From assembly GCF_949987535.1 (NCBI RefSeq), contig NC_080067.1:3224001-3288000 (forward strand): a stretch of 64,000 nucleotides of DNA, written 5' to 3'. Under the pieces are notes generated by a model. It worked only from the letters and a program-made list of their open reading frames with translations. It was not told the origin of the DNA and made no database searches. Numbering within the stretch: the stretch's first letter is position 1; every line of letters starts with the position of its first letter. The translations under genes and the position numbers were made by a program. Below are positions 33,964 through 45,062 of this stretch, piece by piece. The stretch comes from Balaenoptera acutorostrata. Taxonomy: Eukaryota; Chordata; Mammalia; Artiodactyla; Balaenopteridae.

Positions 33964-34905
33964 TCATCTTTGTTTTAATTTGCATTTCCCTGATGTAAGA
34001 TGTGGAGCATCTTTTCATATGCTTATTTTCCATCTGTTTTTCTTCTTTGGGGAGGTGTCTGTTAAGGTCTTTGGCCCATTTTCTAATTGGGTTGTTCGTT
34101 TTCTTCTTGTTGACTTTTAAGACCTCTTTGTATATTTTGAATAACAGTCTTTTATCAGATATGTCTTTTGCAAACATTTTCTTCCAGTCTGTGGCTTGTC
34201 TTCTCATTCTCTTGACATTGTCTTTGGCAGACCAACAGTTTTTACTTTTGATGAAGTTCAGCTTATCAAGTCTTTCTTTTGTGAATTGTGCCTTTGGTGT
34301 TATAAAAAGTTATGGGCATACCCATGGTTATTTAGGCTTTCTCCTGTTATATTTTGGAGTTTTATACTTTTGCATTCTACATTTAGATTTATGATCCACT
34401 TCAAGTTAATTTTTGTGAAGGGTGTAAGGTTTGTGTCTAGCTTCATTCTTTTGAATGTGGATGTCCAGTTGTTCTAGCACCTTTTGTAGAAGAGACTATC
34501 TTTGCTCCGTTCTACTGCTCTTGCTACTTTGTCAAAGGTCAGTTGATTATATTTATGGGGATTTATTTCTGGGCTCTCTATTCTGTTCAGTTGATCTATT
34601 TGTCTATATTTTTGCCAATACCACTGCCCTGACTACTGTAGCTCACTAGAGTCTTGATATTGGGTAATGTCAGTTCTCTGCCTTTCTTCTATTCCTTCAA
34701 TATTTTGCTGGCTATTCTGGGTCTTTTGCCTCTCCATATGAACTTTAGAATTAGTTTGTCATTATCTGCAAAATGACAGCTGGAATTTTGATTGGAGTTG
34801 CATCGAATCTACAGATCAAATTGGGAAGAACTGACATCTTGGCAACATTAAGTCTTCCCTTTCATCAGCATGGACCATCTCTCCATTTATTTAGTTATCT
34901 GATTT

Positions 34906-36029
34906 TGTTCATCATCATTGTTTTTTAATGTTATGAACAAGTGCAAGAATGAGTAAGAATCACTGAAGGAATTGCCAGAAAAGAACATTTGATGATCTGA
35001 ATTTTTAGATTCTCTTGCCATTAATTAATTAAATCCAAAAGTGATGCCAAATTCAACCTGTAGTTTATCCAAACAAACAAATAAAGCTTCCTGTCATTCA
35101 ACTTACATATCTAATGGAAAATGCTGTTAAAATGACCGGGATAACAAAGAAACCGCTTTCCTTTCTTCCCAATAGACACTGCCCCCATAAAGTGGAGAAT
35201 AATATCAGATTCTGCTTTAAAAAATTAAATTTCCCAGGTTCTTAGTTTAGTTAATGAGTGCAAAAATACTGTTAAGAAAGAGTAAGGGGCTTTCCATAAA
35301 ATAAAGGTATTTCTCTGGTCCTTAAATGGGAATGAAATTGCATTCACTTTAAGAAATTAAGAGCTGGGAGGGATTTTAGGAATTACTTAGTCCAATCCCT
35401 TGCATTTATTTATGCGAATGGAATGACCAGAAAAGAAATGAGTAGGTCAAGATAATACAAGTAATTGTGACTATGGCTCAGATCAGATCAGCTCAGTGCC
35501 AAATCCAGCATTTGGACATTTCTGGATGACTGTATTTTCACCCATTGGAAAAAAATTTCCAGGCATTCTAGAAACTGGATACGTTGGTTGCAGTTAGGAA
35601 ATGCTATGGAAAAAAATATTCACAAAAATATTTTTTCAAAGAACTGAGTCATTTCTCTCAAAATACCATCATTAAAGGCTAGAACTTGTAGATCAGCAAA
35701 GGAGTCTGTCACCAGAAGATATTATTTCTGCAAGTCTGAATTCAGCCATGTATGTGGTTTGTGCTCAGTTTTTGCCAAGATAAGAGCATCCCTCCTCTTT
35801 CAGAGAATTTACATCCTGTTCAATGACGTGAAGCCCTACAAGGGGAGGGATTTGTCTACCCTGCTCACTCTTTTCTCTCCAGAGCCTATAATAGTGCCAG
35901 CCCAGGGGTAGGCAGCTTGGAAACACTGTTACAAATTTCTGTTGTGTTAATTAATTTATAAAGTATCTTCAAGAAAAGCTTTTAGCCTTTGGCATTTTTC
36001 TAAGTTTTCCAAGATCATCAATTTTTTTT
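34906..36029. other. Single-copy DNA, gene-free
   Basis: No exon, RNA gene or repeat with ends recognised. Confidence 0.35.
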
Positions 36030-36275
36030 TTTTCCAAAATAAGAGATCATTCTCACTGACCACCTGCTTTGTGCCAAACTCTGTGTACAGCATATCCATC
36101 TACTGTCGTAGTTATTCCTCACACCATCCCTAGAAGCAGGCATGGTTACCTTCCCCATTCTTATAGATAAGGAAGCTGAGACGCAGAGAAGCTAAGTTAC
36201 CTGCCCAAAGTGGTCAGAAAAGACACAGACCTGGAGCTCAAATCCTTAGCCAGCCATTATCTGGCATGACCACAG
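36030..36275 (-). repeat. MIR SINE, antisense
   Basis: 'tttgtgccaaactctgtg', 'cttatagataaggaagctgag', 'agagaagctaagttacctg', 'ctggagctcaaatcc'. Confidence 0.72.
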
Positions 36276-37329
36276 TAGAAGGTTTTGTTCTAAATCTGCA
36301 TAAATGGTAATTCAGGTCTTTCTTATTTTCTCTGCCAATTCTGGATTCAATTGTTTGCTCCAAGTGTATCATCTCTAGATGCTCAAAATCTGTTCTGCAG
36401 TGCATCTGTAGCAGCTGTGTGACTAATATTTTACACAATGCTTTGTAAATTTGGGATGAGGCAGGTTTATTGCAAATTGCTATGATACATGGAAATAGGA
36501 AGTGTCTTTAAGACCTGTATTGTCCTCAATTTGAGAATCTCACTTAAACTGACAAAGACAAGTATATTCGAAGTTATGATGGTCACTCAGAGATTTTAAG
36601 AATCTGGAAATAGCCCATAATCCTAAGCATTATATGTGTTATTGCTTATAGATGAATTAGTTTATTCCATGAAAATGAATAAGATTCACTTTATTCCCTT
36701 CCTAAATAGAAAGAATATTTTCACAAATTACATTTCTACTTTCAATGCGTATAAACATAACTCCAAAAAAGAAGTACGCTTAATTGACATGTTTTGGGAA
36801 GATGTGTCTTGAACCACTAGATTTCTCCTGTGACTGACACAGAATTTAACAACGTACTATTTTTTTGTGTGCTCACAATGTGCATAGATTACTATAGTCC
36901 ACTTAGCAATTACTCAGCTCATCTTAAACTGATCTTTCAGACCGCTGAAAATCAAGATTTAATTTAGAAGTGTTTTGGTATTCTTACCTTCCTTTCCCCA
37001 TTCACTTTTTTCCAAATGCACTTTAATTAATCAGCATCTTCATTTCTACATAGGCTTTTAGTCTGTAGCTTAGTTCATAAGAAATGATTGGTGGCTGCGA
37101 ACAGAGCTTGTAATTGCTACATAAGGCAATACTAGTTTTGAATATTCATTATTTTGAACACTTTCATACTTGTGTTAAGGATAATGTTTATTCACTCAAT
37201 GTAGACCTCACATGACTTTATTTGAATATTTTATTTGTGATAACTGTAGGAATGAACAGAAGTCAGCAAATGCTAATTGACCATCTCCTAGTTGCTTATA
37301 ACTGTGCTAGTACTTCAGAGAGCCTTAAT
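36276..37329. other. Single-copy AT-rich DNA, gene-free
   Basis: Nothing recognised. The interval is transposon-poor and may hold conserved non-coding DNA near 36990-37180. Confidence 0.3.
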
Positions 37330-38235
37330 AGAATGATTAAGAAATGATATATGACCAGCAATTCCACTCCTAAGTGGAATACTCCACTCCTAAGTGGAAT
37401 ATTCCCAAGGGATATGAGTGCGTGTATCCATAAAAAGAATTGTTCAAACATAGCTGCTTTATTTGTAATAGTCCCAAACTGGAAACAACCCAAGTGTCCA
37501 TCAATCATAGAATGAATAAACAAGTTGTGGTGTATTTATATGATTAAATATCAAATAGAAATGAAAAATAGAAAACCTTTCTAATCCACTCAATAACATG
37601 GATTGATCTCAAAAACATTACACTGAGTAAAAGAAACCAGATATAGGAGTGTGATTCTCTTTGTATGGGGTCCAAGAACCAGTGAAGTTTATAACCAATG
37701 ATAGCAGTCAAAATAGCGTTTCCTCCAGAAGGTAGTGGTTGTCAAGAGAGTAAAGATACAAGAATTTCCCTGGTGGTGCAGTGGTTAAGAATCCACCTGC
37801 CAACACAGGGGACACGGGTTCGAGCCCTGGTCTGGGAAGATCCCACATGCCGTAGAGCAACTAAGCCCGTGTGCCACAGCTACTGGGCCTGCGCCCTAGA
37901 GCCCACGAGCCACAACTACTGAAGCCCGCGTGCCTAGAGCCCGTGCTCTGCAACAAGAGAAGCCACCGCAACGAGAAGCCCGCTCACCGCAACTAGAGAA
38001 AGCCCGCGTGCAGCAACAAAGACCCAGATGCAGCCAAATAAATAAATAAATAAAAATTTAAAAAAAAGAAAGAAAAGATACAGAGAAACTTTCTGGCTTG
38101 CTGGAAATGTTTTCAATCTTGTCTGGGTGGTGACTACACAAGGGTATAAAAATATAAAAATTCATCAAACTGAACACTGAGAGTCTGTCTATTTTACTAT
38201 TATGTAAATTTCATTTCAATTAAAAAATCACCACT
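37330..38235 (+). mobile_element. Old L1 3' region, interrupted by a SINE, with a 20-bp tandem duplication
   Basis: L1 text before the SINE ('ctggaaacaacccaagtg', 'ccatcaatcatagaatgaat') resumes after it ('tgtctgggtggtgactac', 'aatttcatttcaatt'). The segment 'attccactcctaagtggaat' at 37361-37380 is repeated at 37381-37400 with one mismatch. Each unit is also an imperfect palindrome. Consensus L1 has this sequence once, so it is a local duplication. Confidence 0.75.
37761..38073 (+). mobile_element. CHR-type SINE, older long subfamily
   Basis: 'atttccctggtggtgcagtgg', B box 'gggttcgagccc', older body with 'actgaagcccgcgtgcctag'. Short TSD aaagataca lies at 37752-37760 and 38074-38082. It is inserted in the L1 3' region. 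Confidence 0.9.
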
Positions 38236-38394
38236 GAACTTTTTTATAACACAGCATTTTGTTTTAGAGCTTTATGCATGTTGATATGCCTAGGCCCGTT
38301 TCATTATTTGAACTATATCTGTTTAAAGCAAAGACGGTTTATGCTCTGGTGGAATTTGGTCTGGCGGATGGGTGAGTTAGGATAACACTAGCTA

Positions 38395-38780
38395 CTGCAA
38401 CAAAAAAACCTTCACATTTCAGAGGCTTCACACAACAGAAGTCGATGCTTCAAACACTGTCCAGGCCAGTGTGGATATTCTCGGACTTTTCCATATGGTG
38501 ATAAAGGGACCCAGGCTCCTTCCAGCTTGTGGCTTACGACTTCCTGCCCAGGAGCCTCAGAATCTTCTACCTCCCATTGGAAAACAGGGGAGCGAGTGTA
38601 ATTAGGGCATTTTCTAGGTTACTAACTGGTGACATGCATGTTTTATTTAGGCCTCTTCTGATTGTCCCAGGGCACAACAGCCCTAAGTGAGGAGCTAGAG
38701 GGACATCTCGTGACTCCCAGGACCAGCTCACATTTTCTGGATCCACCACTTCCTCTCCTGCATACACGAAGCACGAGGGA
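38395..38780. repeat. Probable ancient interspersed repeat
   Basis: The series 'ctagctactgcaacaaaaaaacc', 'ttcagaggcttcacacaac', 'ccaggctccttccagcttg', 'cctcttctgattgtcccag' resembles a widespread mammalian repeat whose name I cannot assign. A related copy may be present near 54780-55110. Confidence 0.4.
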
Positions 38781-38789
38781 ATGGTTCAG

Positions 38790-38985
38790 AGCAGCCTTGG
38801 CCACTAGAGCCTGGGCCTGAGCTTGAGCAAATTATTTGATCTTTCTATGTCTTAGTTTCCACATCTGAAAAATGGAGTGCATAAAAATACTGCTTCACAG
38901 AGCTCCTGGGCAAACTTTAAAAAAGATGTGAAGTATTTAGGACAATATCGGGAACATAATACAAGTTTAATAAGTGTTAGCTGTA
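38790..38985 (+). repeat. MIR SINE
   Basis: 'tgagcttgagcaaattatttg', 'atgtcttagtttccacatctg', 'aaaaatggagtgc', then 'aataagtgttagct'. Confidence 0.72.
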
Positions 38986-39641
38986 CTGTATACTCCTTGC
39001 TATAACTAGCTATGCCAGAATGTCTACTTACCCTTCCACATGTCCTAGGCTTCTACCATGACAAAGAATCCACTTCTTTCCCCCAGCCAGCTTCATGGGC
39101 ATGGATTTGTGCAGGCACATGGGGCCCCGTGCTTGGGGCCTGGCACTTAGCTTAACACTCTGTTTTTACCATCTTGAAATTGCTAGTAATTTTGTCTTTG
39201 AACTTGAGTTTTGTAAGCGAAGTCTGAAGCAGAGGAAATCCACACAATATACGTGTCCATTGTGTTCTTCCCTGCTAGACTCACATCTGGCATGCTTGAT
39301 GCCCCTTGAACACAGAATTCTGATGACTCCACGATGTCTGGGAGGTGAGCAAAACTCAAATCAGGTACAGGGTAAGCATGTTACATCAACAACTAAGTGG
39401 GACAACCCCAAGAGGCCATGCTTTCCATTCCAACCAGAACGTGCTTTGAATGCAAAAGAAAGACAACAACCAAGGAACCCTATCATGTCCTTTCTTACTT
39501 GTTTTCCTTCCCTGTATTAGCTAACCATTTACTCTGAAATGAAGACACAGAAGGAAAGGGCAACCCATAGTTCCTCTTCCTTTTGGTGCTTCCTTATTCA
39601 TCAGTAAGTCAAAGATAGAGTGTGGGTAGAATGGGCATGTA
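38986..39641. other. Mainly single-copy DNA with one repeat-like stretch
   Basis: 39100-39250 ('gcacatggggccccgtgcttggg', 'taccatcttgaaattgc') resembles an old interspersed repeat whose other end might be at 40850-40930. A 141-codon frame (39095-39520) overlaps it. Its Cys-X2-Cys pair is not followed by a proper zinc-finger pattern, so no gene is called. Confidence 0.35.
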
Positions 39642-40177
39642 TCAAGAAGCCAAGACGTGGAAGCAACCTAAGTGTCCATCAACAGATGAATGGATAAACA
39701 AGATGTACATATATACAATGGAATACTACTCAGCCATATAAAAGAATGAAATAATGCCATTTGCAGCAACATGGATGATCCTAGAGATTATCATACTAAG
39801 TGAAGTAAGCCAGATAAAGGCAAATATCATATGATATCACTTATCTGTGGAATCTAAAAAATAATACAAATGAACTTATTTACAGAACAGAAATAGACGC
39901 ACAGACATAGAAAACAAATTTATGGTTAGCAAAGGGGAAAGGGGGGGGAGGGATAAATTAGGGGTCTGGAATTAGCAGATACACACTACTATATATAAAA
40001 TCGATAATCAACAAGGTCCTACTGAATAACACAGGGAACTATATTCAATATCCTGTAATAAACTATAATGGAAAAGAATATGAAAAAGAATATATATATA
40101 TATGCATAACTGAGTTACCTTTCTGTACACCTGAAACTAACACAAAATTGTAAATCAACTCTACTTCAATCTTTTAA
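39642..40177 (+). mobile_element. L1 3' end, 5'-truncated
   Basis: The end of ORF2 ('gtggaagcaacctaagtg', 'atggaatactactcagcc') and the L1 3'UTR are present, with a G-run near 39941-39948. The A-rich tail meets the SINE target at 40178. It is the same type as the copies at 17494, 24617, 42406 and 57735. Confidence 0.9.
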
Positions 40178-40190
40178 AAAAGCATTTGAG

Positions 40191-40506
40191 GGCTTCCCCG
40201 GTGGCGCAGTGGTTGAGAATCTGCCTACCAATGCAGGGGACACAGGTTCGAGCCCTGGTCTGGGAAGATCCCACATGCCACGGAGCAACTGGGCCCATGA
40301 GCCACAAATTGCTGAGCCTGCACGTCTGGAGCCTGTGCTCTGCGGCAGGAGAGGCCGCGATGGTGAGAGGCCCGCGCAAAGCGATGAAGAGTGGCCCCCG
40401 CTCGCCGCAACTAGAGAAAGTCCTCGCACAGAAACGAAGACCCAACACAGCAATCAATCAATCAATCAATAAGAACGTGACTTTCTAAAAAAAAAATTAA
40501 AAAAAA
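40191..40506 (+). mobile_element. CHR-type SINE, younger subfamily
   Basis: 'ggcttccccggtggcgcagtgg', B box 'ggttcgagccc', body with 'gagaggccgcgatggtgagag', tail (CAAT)n then A-rich. TSDs aaaagcatttgag lie at 40178-40190 and 40507-40519 (exact). Confidence 0.95.
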
Positions 40507-40519
40507 AAAAGCATTTGAG

Positions 40520-42405
40520 TCAGTTTTGTGCTGTGTTTCAACTGTTCTGGTAAGCACAAAACACATCTGCATGTGTGAACCACAATGTACATGTGCACAT
40601 ACTCGCTACAAAGCACAGATTGTGGTTATTTCTCAATGAGTTAAATGCTCTTATATTTTTCCTTAAAACTAGCATTGCACGATCTAAAAATGAACAGCAA
40701 AATTGACGCTAATCATTTAAAATGCTAATGCTTATTTTTCTTTACTTAGAATGACATTAAATAGCAAATAAAAAATACCATAACCTTTCCAAAGAGAACA
40801 CATGGAAGAAAGGAGATAGCGTTATATATTGTGTCTTTCGTGGCACTTTTTTTTTCTTGCTTTTTGAATAAAGGGCACTGTATTTTCATTTGTCACTGGG
40901 CCCTGCTAATAATATAGCCAGCGGCATCTTTCCCTCTCTCCAGCTTCTCCCCAAAGTTCCACCCAGGACCTTCTGCAGAAAATCTTATGCAATCCCCCCA
41001 TTCTTCCTCACCATCAACGATCTAGCGATTTACTTTTATGTATTTCCCATTGCATCTTCACTCTTAGAGTTAATATTGAACACGTCATCTCCCCTAATAG
41101 CCTGTCTTTCCTCTGAAGGGCAGGGACGAACTGCGCATTCTTATTTGCCTGGCCATGGACCAGAATCACTGGGGCCCTCATGGCCAAAATAAATTCCAGG
41201 AACTAACGATGAACAGAGAGAATCAGGAGCTCCAGGGCTGGGTCATTTGGTCGCACAGCTAGCCTGAGGAGTAGTTGAGTGAATGAGAGAATACCAATGG
41301 CTCTGGTCCCTAGAATGACACGTCTTCCGGTTCCGGTTCCAATACTCCCTGGTAAAATCTGGTCCGTCCTTAATGGACTTTAAGGGCAACCTTGTTCAGT
41401 GAAATCTCCCAAATTTTCCCCTCCCCTCACACCACATCTCTAAATCCCCTGACCTCAAGTTCCTTACCATATATTAATTATCTCCAACACTAACAAAATT
41501 TTAATTGAATTGTACTTCTCTGATTGGACTCCGCTAGCACTGAGGGTATAGCAGAGGGAGACTAGGGTGAAACCACTGAGGCCTTTGCCTTGAGTGCAAA
41601 ATGTAAGAGAACATCAAAAAACCCAGTAATCGAGACATGATATTTTAGTGCCATATTTTGAACATCAAAATGAATGCAACCATTATCCATGATGAACAAT
41701 GTATCAAAATTTTCAATCAAGAGAGGCTTGGACCCTGTGTTTGCACCACCGGTCTCATTGGCTTCAGTGTAATCCCAGCCTTGTTGGAGCCTATGTTTTA
41801 TTTATCTTCTTACCCCAGCAGTTGATGAATACATGAATATATGAATGAATCGCTTCCTTGAACCAAGTCACCAGCTTGAAATTTGTAGACCCTGGTAATG
41901 AGGATGGCTATGGTGAAAGGTGAGCATGGGTCATGAAAACAGCTTTGGTGTGCTCTCTCAGATGGGAACACGGGACCACGTGCTCTAAAATTTGAATATT
42001 ATTTTCTGCCTTCAATCAGGTCCCCATACAAATTCTCCTCCAATGTACCCCTTTGTGTAAAATTAGAAAAATAAATGCCATGTTCTGTGAGTAACCCTTC
42101 CTCACCATGATGCAGCCTGAAAGACTGCCCTCAGTGGGCCGAGTCAAATGGAATCGTGCTGTTTCAATAACGTTGCCTTAAAATTGTTCTCCCTTATTGT
42201 TATATAACGTTGCTTCATGAATTGCTTGAATAATGCCACGTTTATTTCACTTTCATTTGCTCTTTATTTCAGAAGTTTCCAGGCCAAATGAGATCAGAAA
42301 AACAAAGCCATTTGAACAAAGGGAAGCAACAGGTTTTGTTATTTTTCATTCTCTGTGTGATGTTTCCTACTTAAGAAGAAATTTAGCTCCAAGTTATACT
42401 CAGGA
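40520..42405. other. Single-copy DNA, gene-free
   Basis: No exon with plausible splice sites is visible. Short frames such as 40890-41192 (100 codons) have no recognised similarity. Confidence 0.35.
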
Positions 42406-42613
42406 AGAGAATGCAAACTATTATATATAGGATGGATAAACAAGGTCCTACTGTACAGCAAAGGGAACTATATTCAATATCCTGGGATAAACCATAATGG
42501 AAAAGAATATAAAAAAGAGTGTGGATATGCGTAAAACTGAGTCACTTTGCTGTACGGCAGAAATTAAACACAACGTTGTAAATCAACTATAATAAAATTA
42601 AAAAAAAAAAAAA
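42406..42613 (+). mobile_element. Short L1 3' end
   Basis: 'caaggtcctactgtacagc', 'tattcaatatcctggg', 'gtcactttgctgtacggcag', then an A tract at 42600-42613. It is 5'-truncated and lies about 1 kb left of CpG island B. Confidence 0.9.
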
Positions 42614-43639
42614 GCCCCAGCGGATTAGGGCCTATCATTCACCTTTGTGAAGGAGGAGTGACATCACGCCTCCCGCCCCTCCCCTCCTTGCAAAGTTGTT
42701 CCAGCGGCTCCATGGCCCCTGCGAAGACCGGCTGTCAACTGCGGTGACCTGTCAGGGCAGGCTTCTCCGCCAGTGGCCAGCTTTTCACCCACAGTTAGCC
42801 ACCAGGGGGCCGCCTGTTTGGATCAAATGGTGCAGACTCCACAGCTTTCCTCCAAACCAACCAAAACATCCCGGGCAGCTTTGGAGCAAAGCCCAGGAAC
42901 TTAGCTGCAAAAGGAGAACAACTTCTCTCCAGCTACAAAACCTGCAAGTCCTAGGCTGCAGCCTTGTTAAAAGAGTGAAGAATACAGCACGGATTTCTTG
43001 CCAAGGACCCAGGGGAAATAGGGTCCGTGGAGTCTGAAGGGAGAGGTCCCTCCCTCTCGCCAGGGAGCCTTGGGGTCTGCGACTCCCTCTCTCTCGACCC
43101 GCGCGCTGAAACTCTGCACCCAGGAGCAGCAGCAGTTTCTGAATTCTTGACCGTTGTGGCAGTTCACGCTGTCAGTAGGCTTCTCATCCGTTTCCCTGGG
43201 ACGCTCACAAGAATTGGGAATAAAACACACGTCACCGGCTGGAAATCTAGAAAACTCTCCCAATAAATCATCGTTCAGACAGTTGAGGCTAAAAAAGCCT
43301 CTGTCAAAGCGGTTCGTTATACTAATACTTGTGTATATTGAATAATGAAGTCGGAATTATTTTGATATTATCTATAAGAAAATCATTGTGCTCTGCCGTC
43401 AAAATAGGTTTATTGTAACTCTAGCCTCGGGCCGATGACGTTTTACTCTTCTTGGGTGCTCAGGATTTTCACAAGCATGCTTCTAGCCCAGGACGCGGCA
43501 GCCTGCTTGCTTTTCTCCTAGCCTGAACCCTTGGCGTTCAGGGCTGGGGGTGGGGGGGATTTTAGAAGCTCATATTTGACCGGGGCAGGACTTTCCAAGA
43601 GTATAAATTATTTTTGTCTTCCGGGTTTTATTTGTCCAT
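42614..43639. promoter_or_regulatory. GC-enriched shoulder left of CpG island B
   Basis: No repeats. It holds moderately GC-rich DNA at 42640-43120 and an AT-rich gap at 43260-43420. A CRE-like TGACG lies at 43436-43440 and an NF-kB-like 'ggactttcc' near 43590. This could be upstream regulatory DNA for the island. The frame at 42696-43037 (113 codons) is not recognised as a gene. Confidence 0.35.
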
Positions 43640-44568
43640 GTCCAGGGCAAAGACAAATGAACAGGGCGGCCCTTCTGGAACCTGCGGAGGGTCCCCACCC
43701 TGCGCCCGTCTCCCAGGATGTGCGGGGTGGTGTGGAGGGGGTGTTTCCTTCAGGCGCAAGCCGGGTATTTTTTGCAAACTTTATTCCCGGGGGTAGCGAT
43801 GATGGGGAACGCCAGACGCCCGGCGGGAGCGAGGCCCCGGGAGGAGCCAGATCGCCGTGTCGGCCCGACACGCGCCACAAGTGGTTCGCAGAAGGAGGGA
43901 GGAGCGCGGCGGCCCGGGCCAAGAGGAGCCCGTGCTTCTGGAAGTCACCCCTCCCCGGCCCCGTGTCCCTCGTCCCCCCGTCCCTTCCTCTTTGCCGACG
44001 AGAGGAATGACGCCCAAGCCCGAACCGCCGTGCGCACGCAACCTGGTGGGTGGACGCGCGCCACCAACACCGCCGCGACATCGCCACCCGGGGAGGACTC
44101 CCAGGGTGGAGGGCACGGCCGGGACGGGGACGAGGGGGAGCCCGCACCTGGGGCGGCAGGTGCGGAGGCGGCGAGCCGGGCGGCGCGTGAGGGGCGCGCT
44201 GGGCAGGGGGCGCGGGCCGGGGAGCGGCGGACGCGTCCGAGCGCCGGGCCGGGGCCGGGCGGGGGTGTCGGGGGCCGGCGGGCGGCCGGGGTGGCCGGGG
44301 CGGCGGGGGCGACGGCGGCGGGGCGCGCGGCCGGGAGGCCATTTCCTCGCGGCGCCCCTGGGGGAGCCCGAATGGCCTGCTCCCGGCCGCCACCGCCGCC
44401 GCGCGAGTCGGACCGCCGGGCGGGCCGGATGCGAAACCAGGTCACCGGTTGGCAGACGCGGCGCGGAGGGGCGCCGGGGCCGGAGGAGGGCAGAGGCCGG
44501 GAGCCGGCCGGGCGCGCGGGCCCGAGAGGCGGGGACTCGGCGGCCGGGCCGCGCTCGCTTCCTGCGCC

Positions 44569-44576
44569 TATAAAAG
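44569..44576 (+). promoter_or_regulatory. TATA box of CpG island B
   Basis: TATAAAAG sits in a GC-rich setting with GC boxes upstream. The expected start of transcription lies about 25-32 bases downstream, near 44595-44605. A chance TATAAAA in DNA of this GC content is unlikely, but function is inferred. Confidence 0.65.
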
Positions 44577-44599
44577 TGGAGCGGCCCGGGCTGGCGGCG

Positions 44600-44805
44600 C
44601 GGCCCCGGCTGCGGCCGCCCCTCTGCGCCCGGGGAGTTGACATTCTGCAGGACTCGCGCGACGTCCCGTCGCCGGCGCTCCCCGGGACCCCGCCGCCGGG
44701 AGGAGGGGGCGGAGGAGGGTGGAGACTGCGGGGCTTGGCCAAGGAAGGCGCACATCCTCAGGCGGGCGGCCGTGACGCGGCGGGGATTAACTTTGCATGA
44801 ATAAT
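44600..44805 (+). ncRNA. Candidate first exon (untranslated, or with a minimal start) from CpG island B
   Basis: From the predicted start to a strong donor (aat|GTGAGTGCG, boundary 44805/44806) the sequence is GC-rich. An ATG at 44797 is followed by only two further codons before the donor, so any coding sequence would begin at the very end of the exon and continue in an unseen exon. Alternatively the exon is pure 5'UTR or belongs to a long non-coding RNA. I found no second exon that I could defend within the remaining 19 kb. Confidence 0.35.
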
Positions 44806-45043
44806 GTGAGTGCGCCGGGGAAGGAGACCTTCTGCTCCCGGGCTCGGGCAGCGCCCGCAGGCGGCCTTCCCCGGGCAGGGGCGCCCGACCCGGCCGGCTG
44901 GAGGACACCGGTAATTTGGCCGGAGGACGGCGCGGAGGCGGGGGTGCGGGGGAGGGGGCGACGGTCCCCGCCGTCCGGGGGGTGGGCGGGAGGGCGACGC
45001 GGGGTGTCGCGGGAACCCACGGGGTGCGAGCGGCGACGCCGGG

Positions 45044-45062
45044 TGCGCGCGCGCGCGCGCGC
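45044..45062. repeat. Alternating GC tract in CpG island B
   Basis: An uninterrupted TG(CG)n run of about 19 bases, followed by GGGCGGGCG. Alternating purine-pyrimidine GC of this length favours left-handed Z-DNA under negative supercoiling. It lies about 450 bp downstream of the predicted start. Confidence 0.75.

Larger units (their letters stand above)
32390..34905 (-). mobile_element. L1 3' portion, antisense, carrying two SINEs
   Basis: The L1 tail begins at the T-rich 32400-32430 and runs leftwards in sense. ORF2 C-terminal residues are readable in complement near 33333-33518 (MVQALWKIVWRFL, IAALFKTAKIW) with breaks. More of the element continues to about 34905 once the SINEs (32473-32786 and 33631-33963) are removed. 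The total without SINEs is about 1.9 kb. It is not mobile. The SINE TSDs are made of L1 sequence, which proves both SINEs inserted after the L1. Confidence 0.88.

Noticed and set aside
39095..39520. 141-codon frame with a Cys-X2-Cys pair
   Set aside because: No complete zinc-finger pattern, and it overlaps a repeat-like stretch.
40191..40506. tRNA-like A and B boxes
   Set aside because: They belong to the tRNA-derived head of the SINE. There is no cloverleaf-competent tRNA gene.
43718..44908. Very long frames on both strands in CpG island B (360 and 375 codons)
   Set aside because: They overlap in opposite directions, are made of Arg/Pro/Gly/Ala low-complexity strings, and are expected from stop-poor GC-rich DNA. 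No domain is recognisable.
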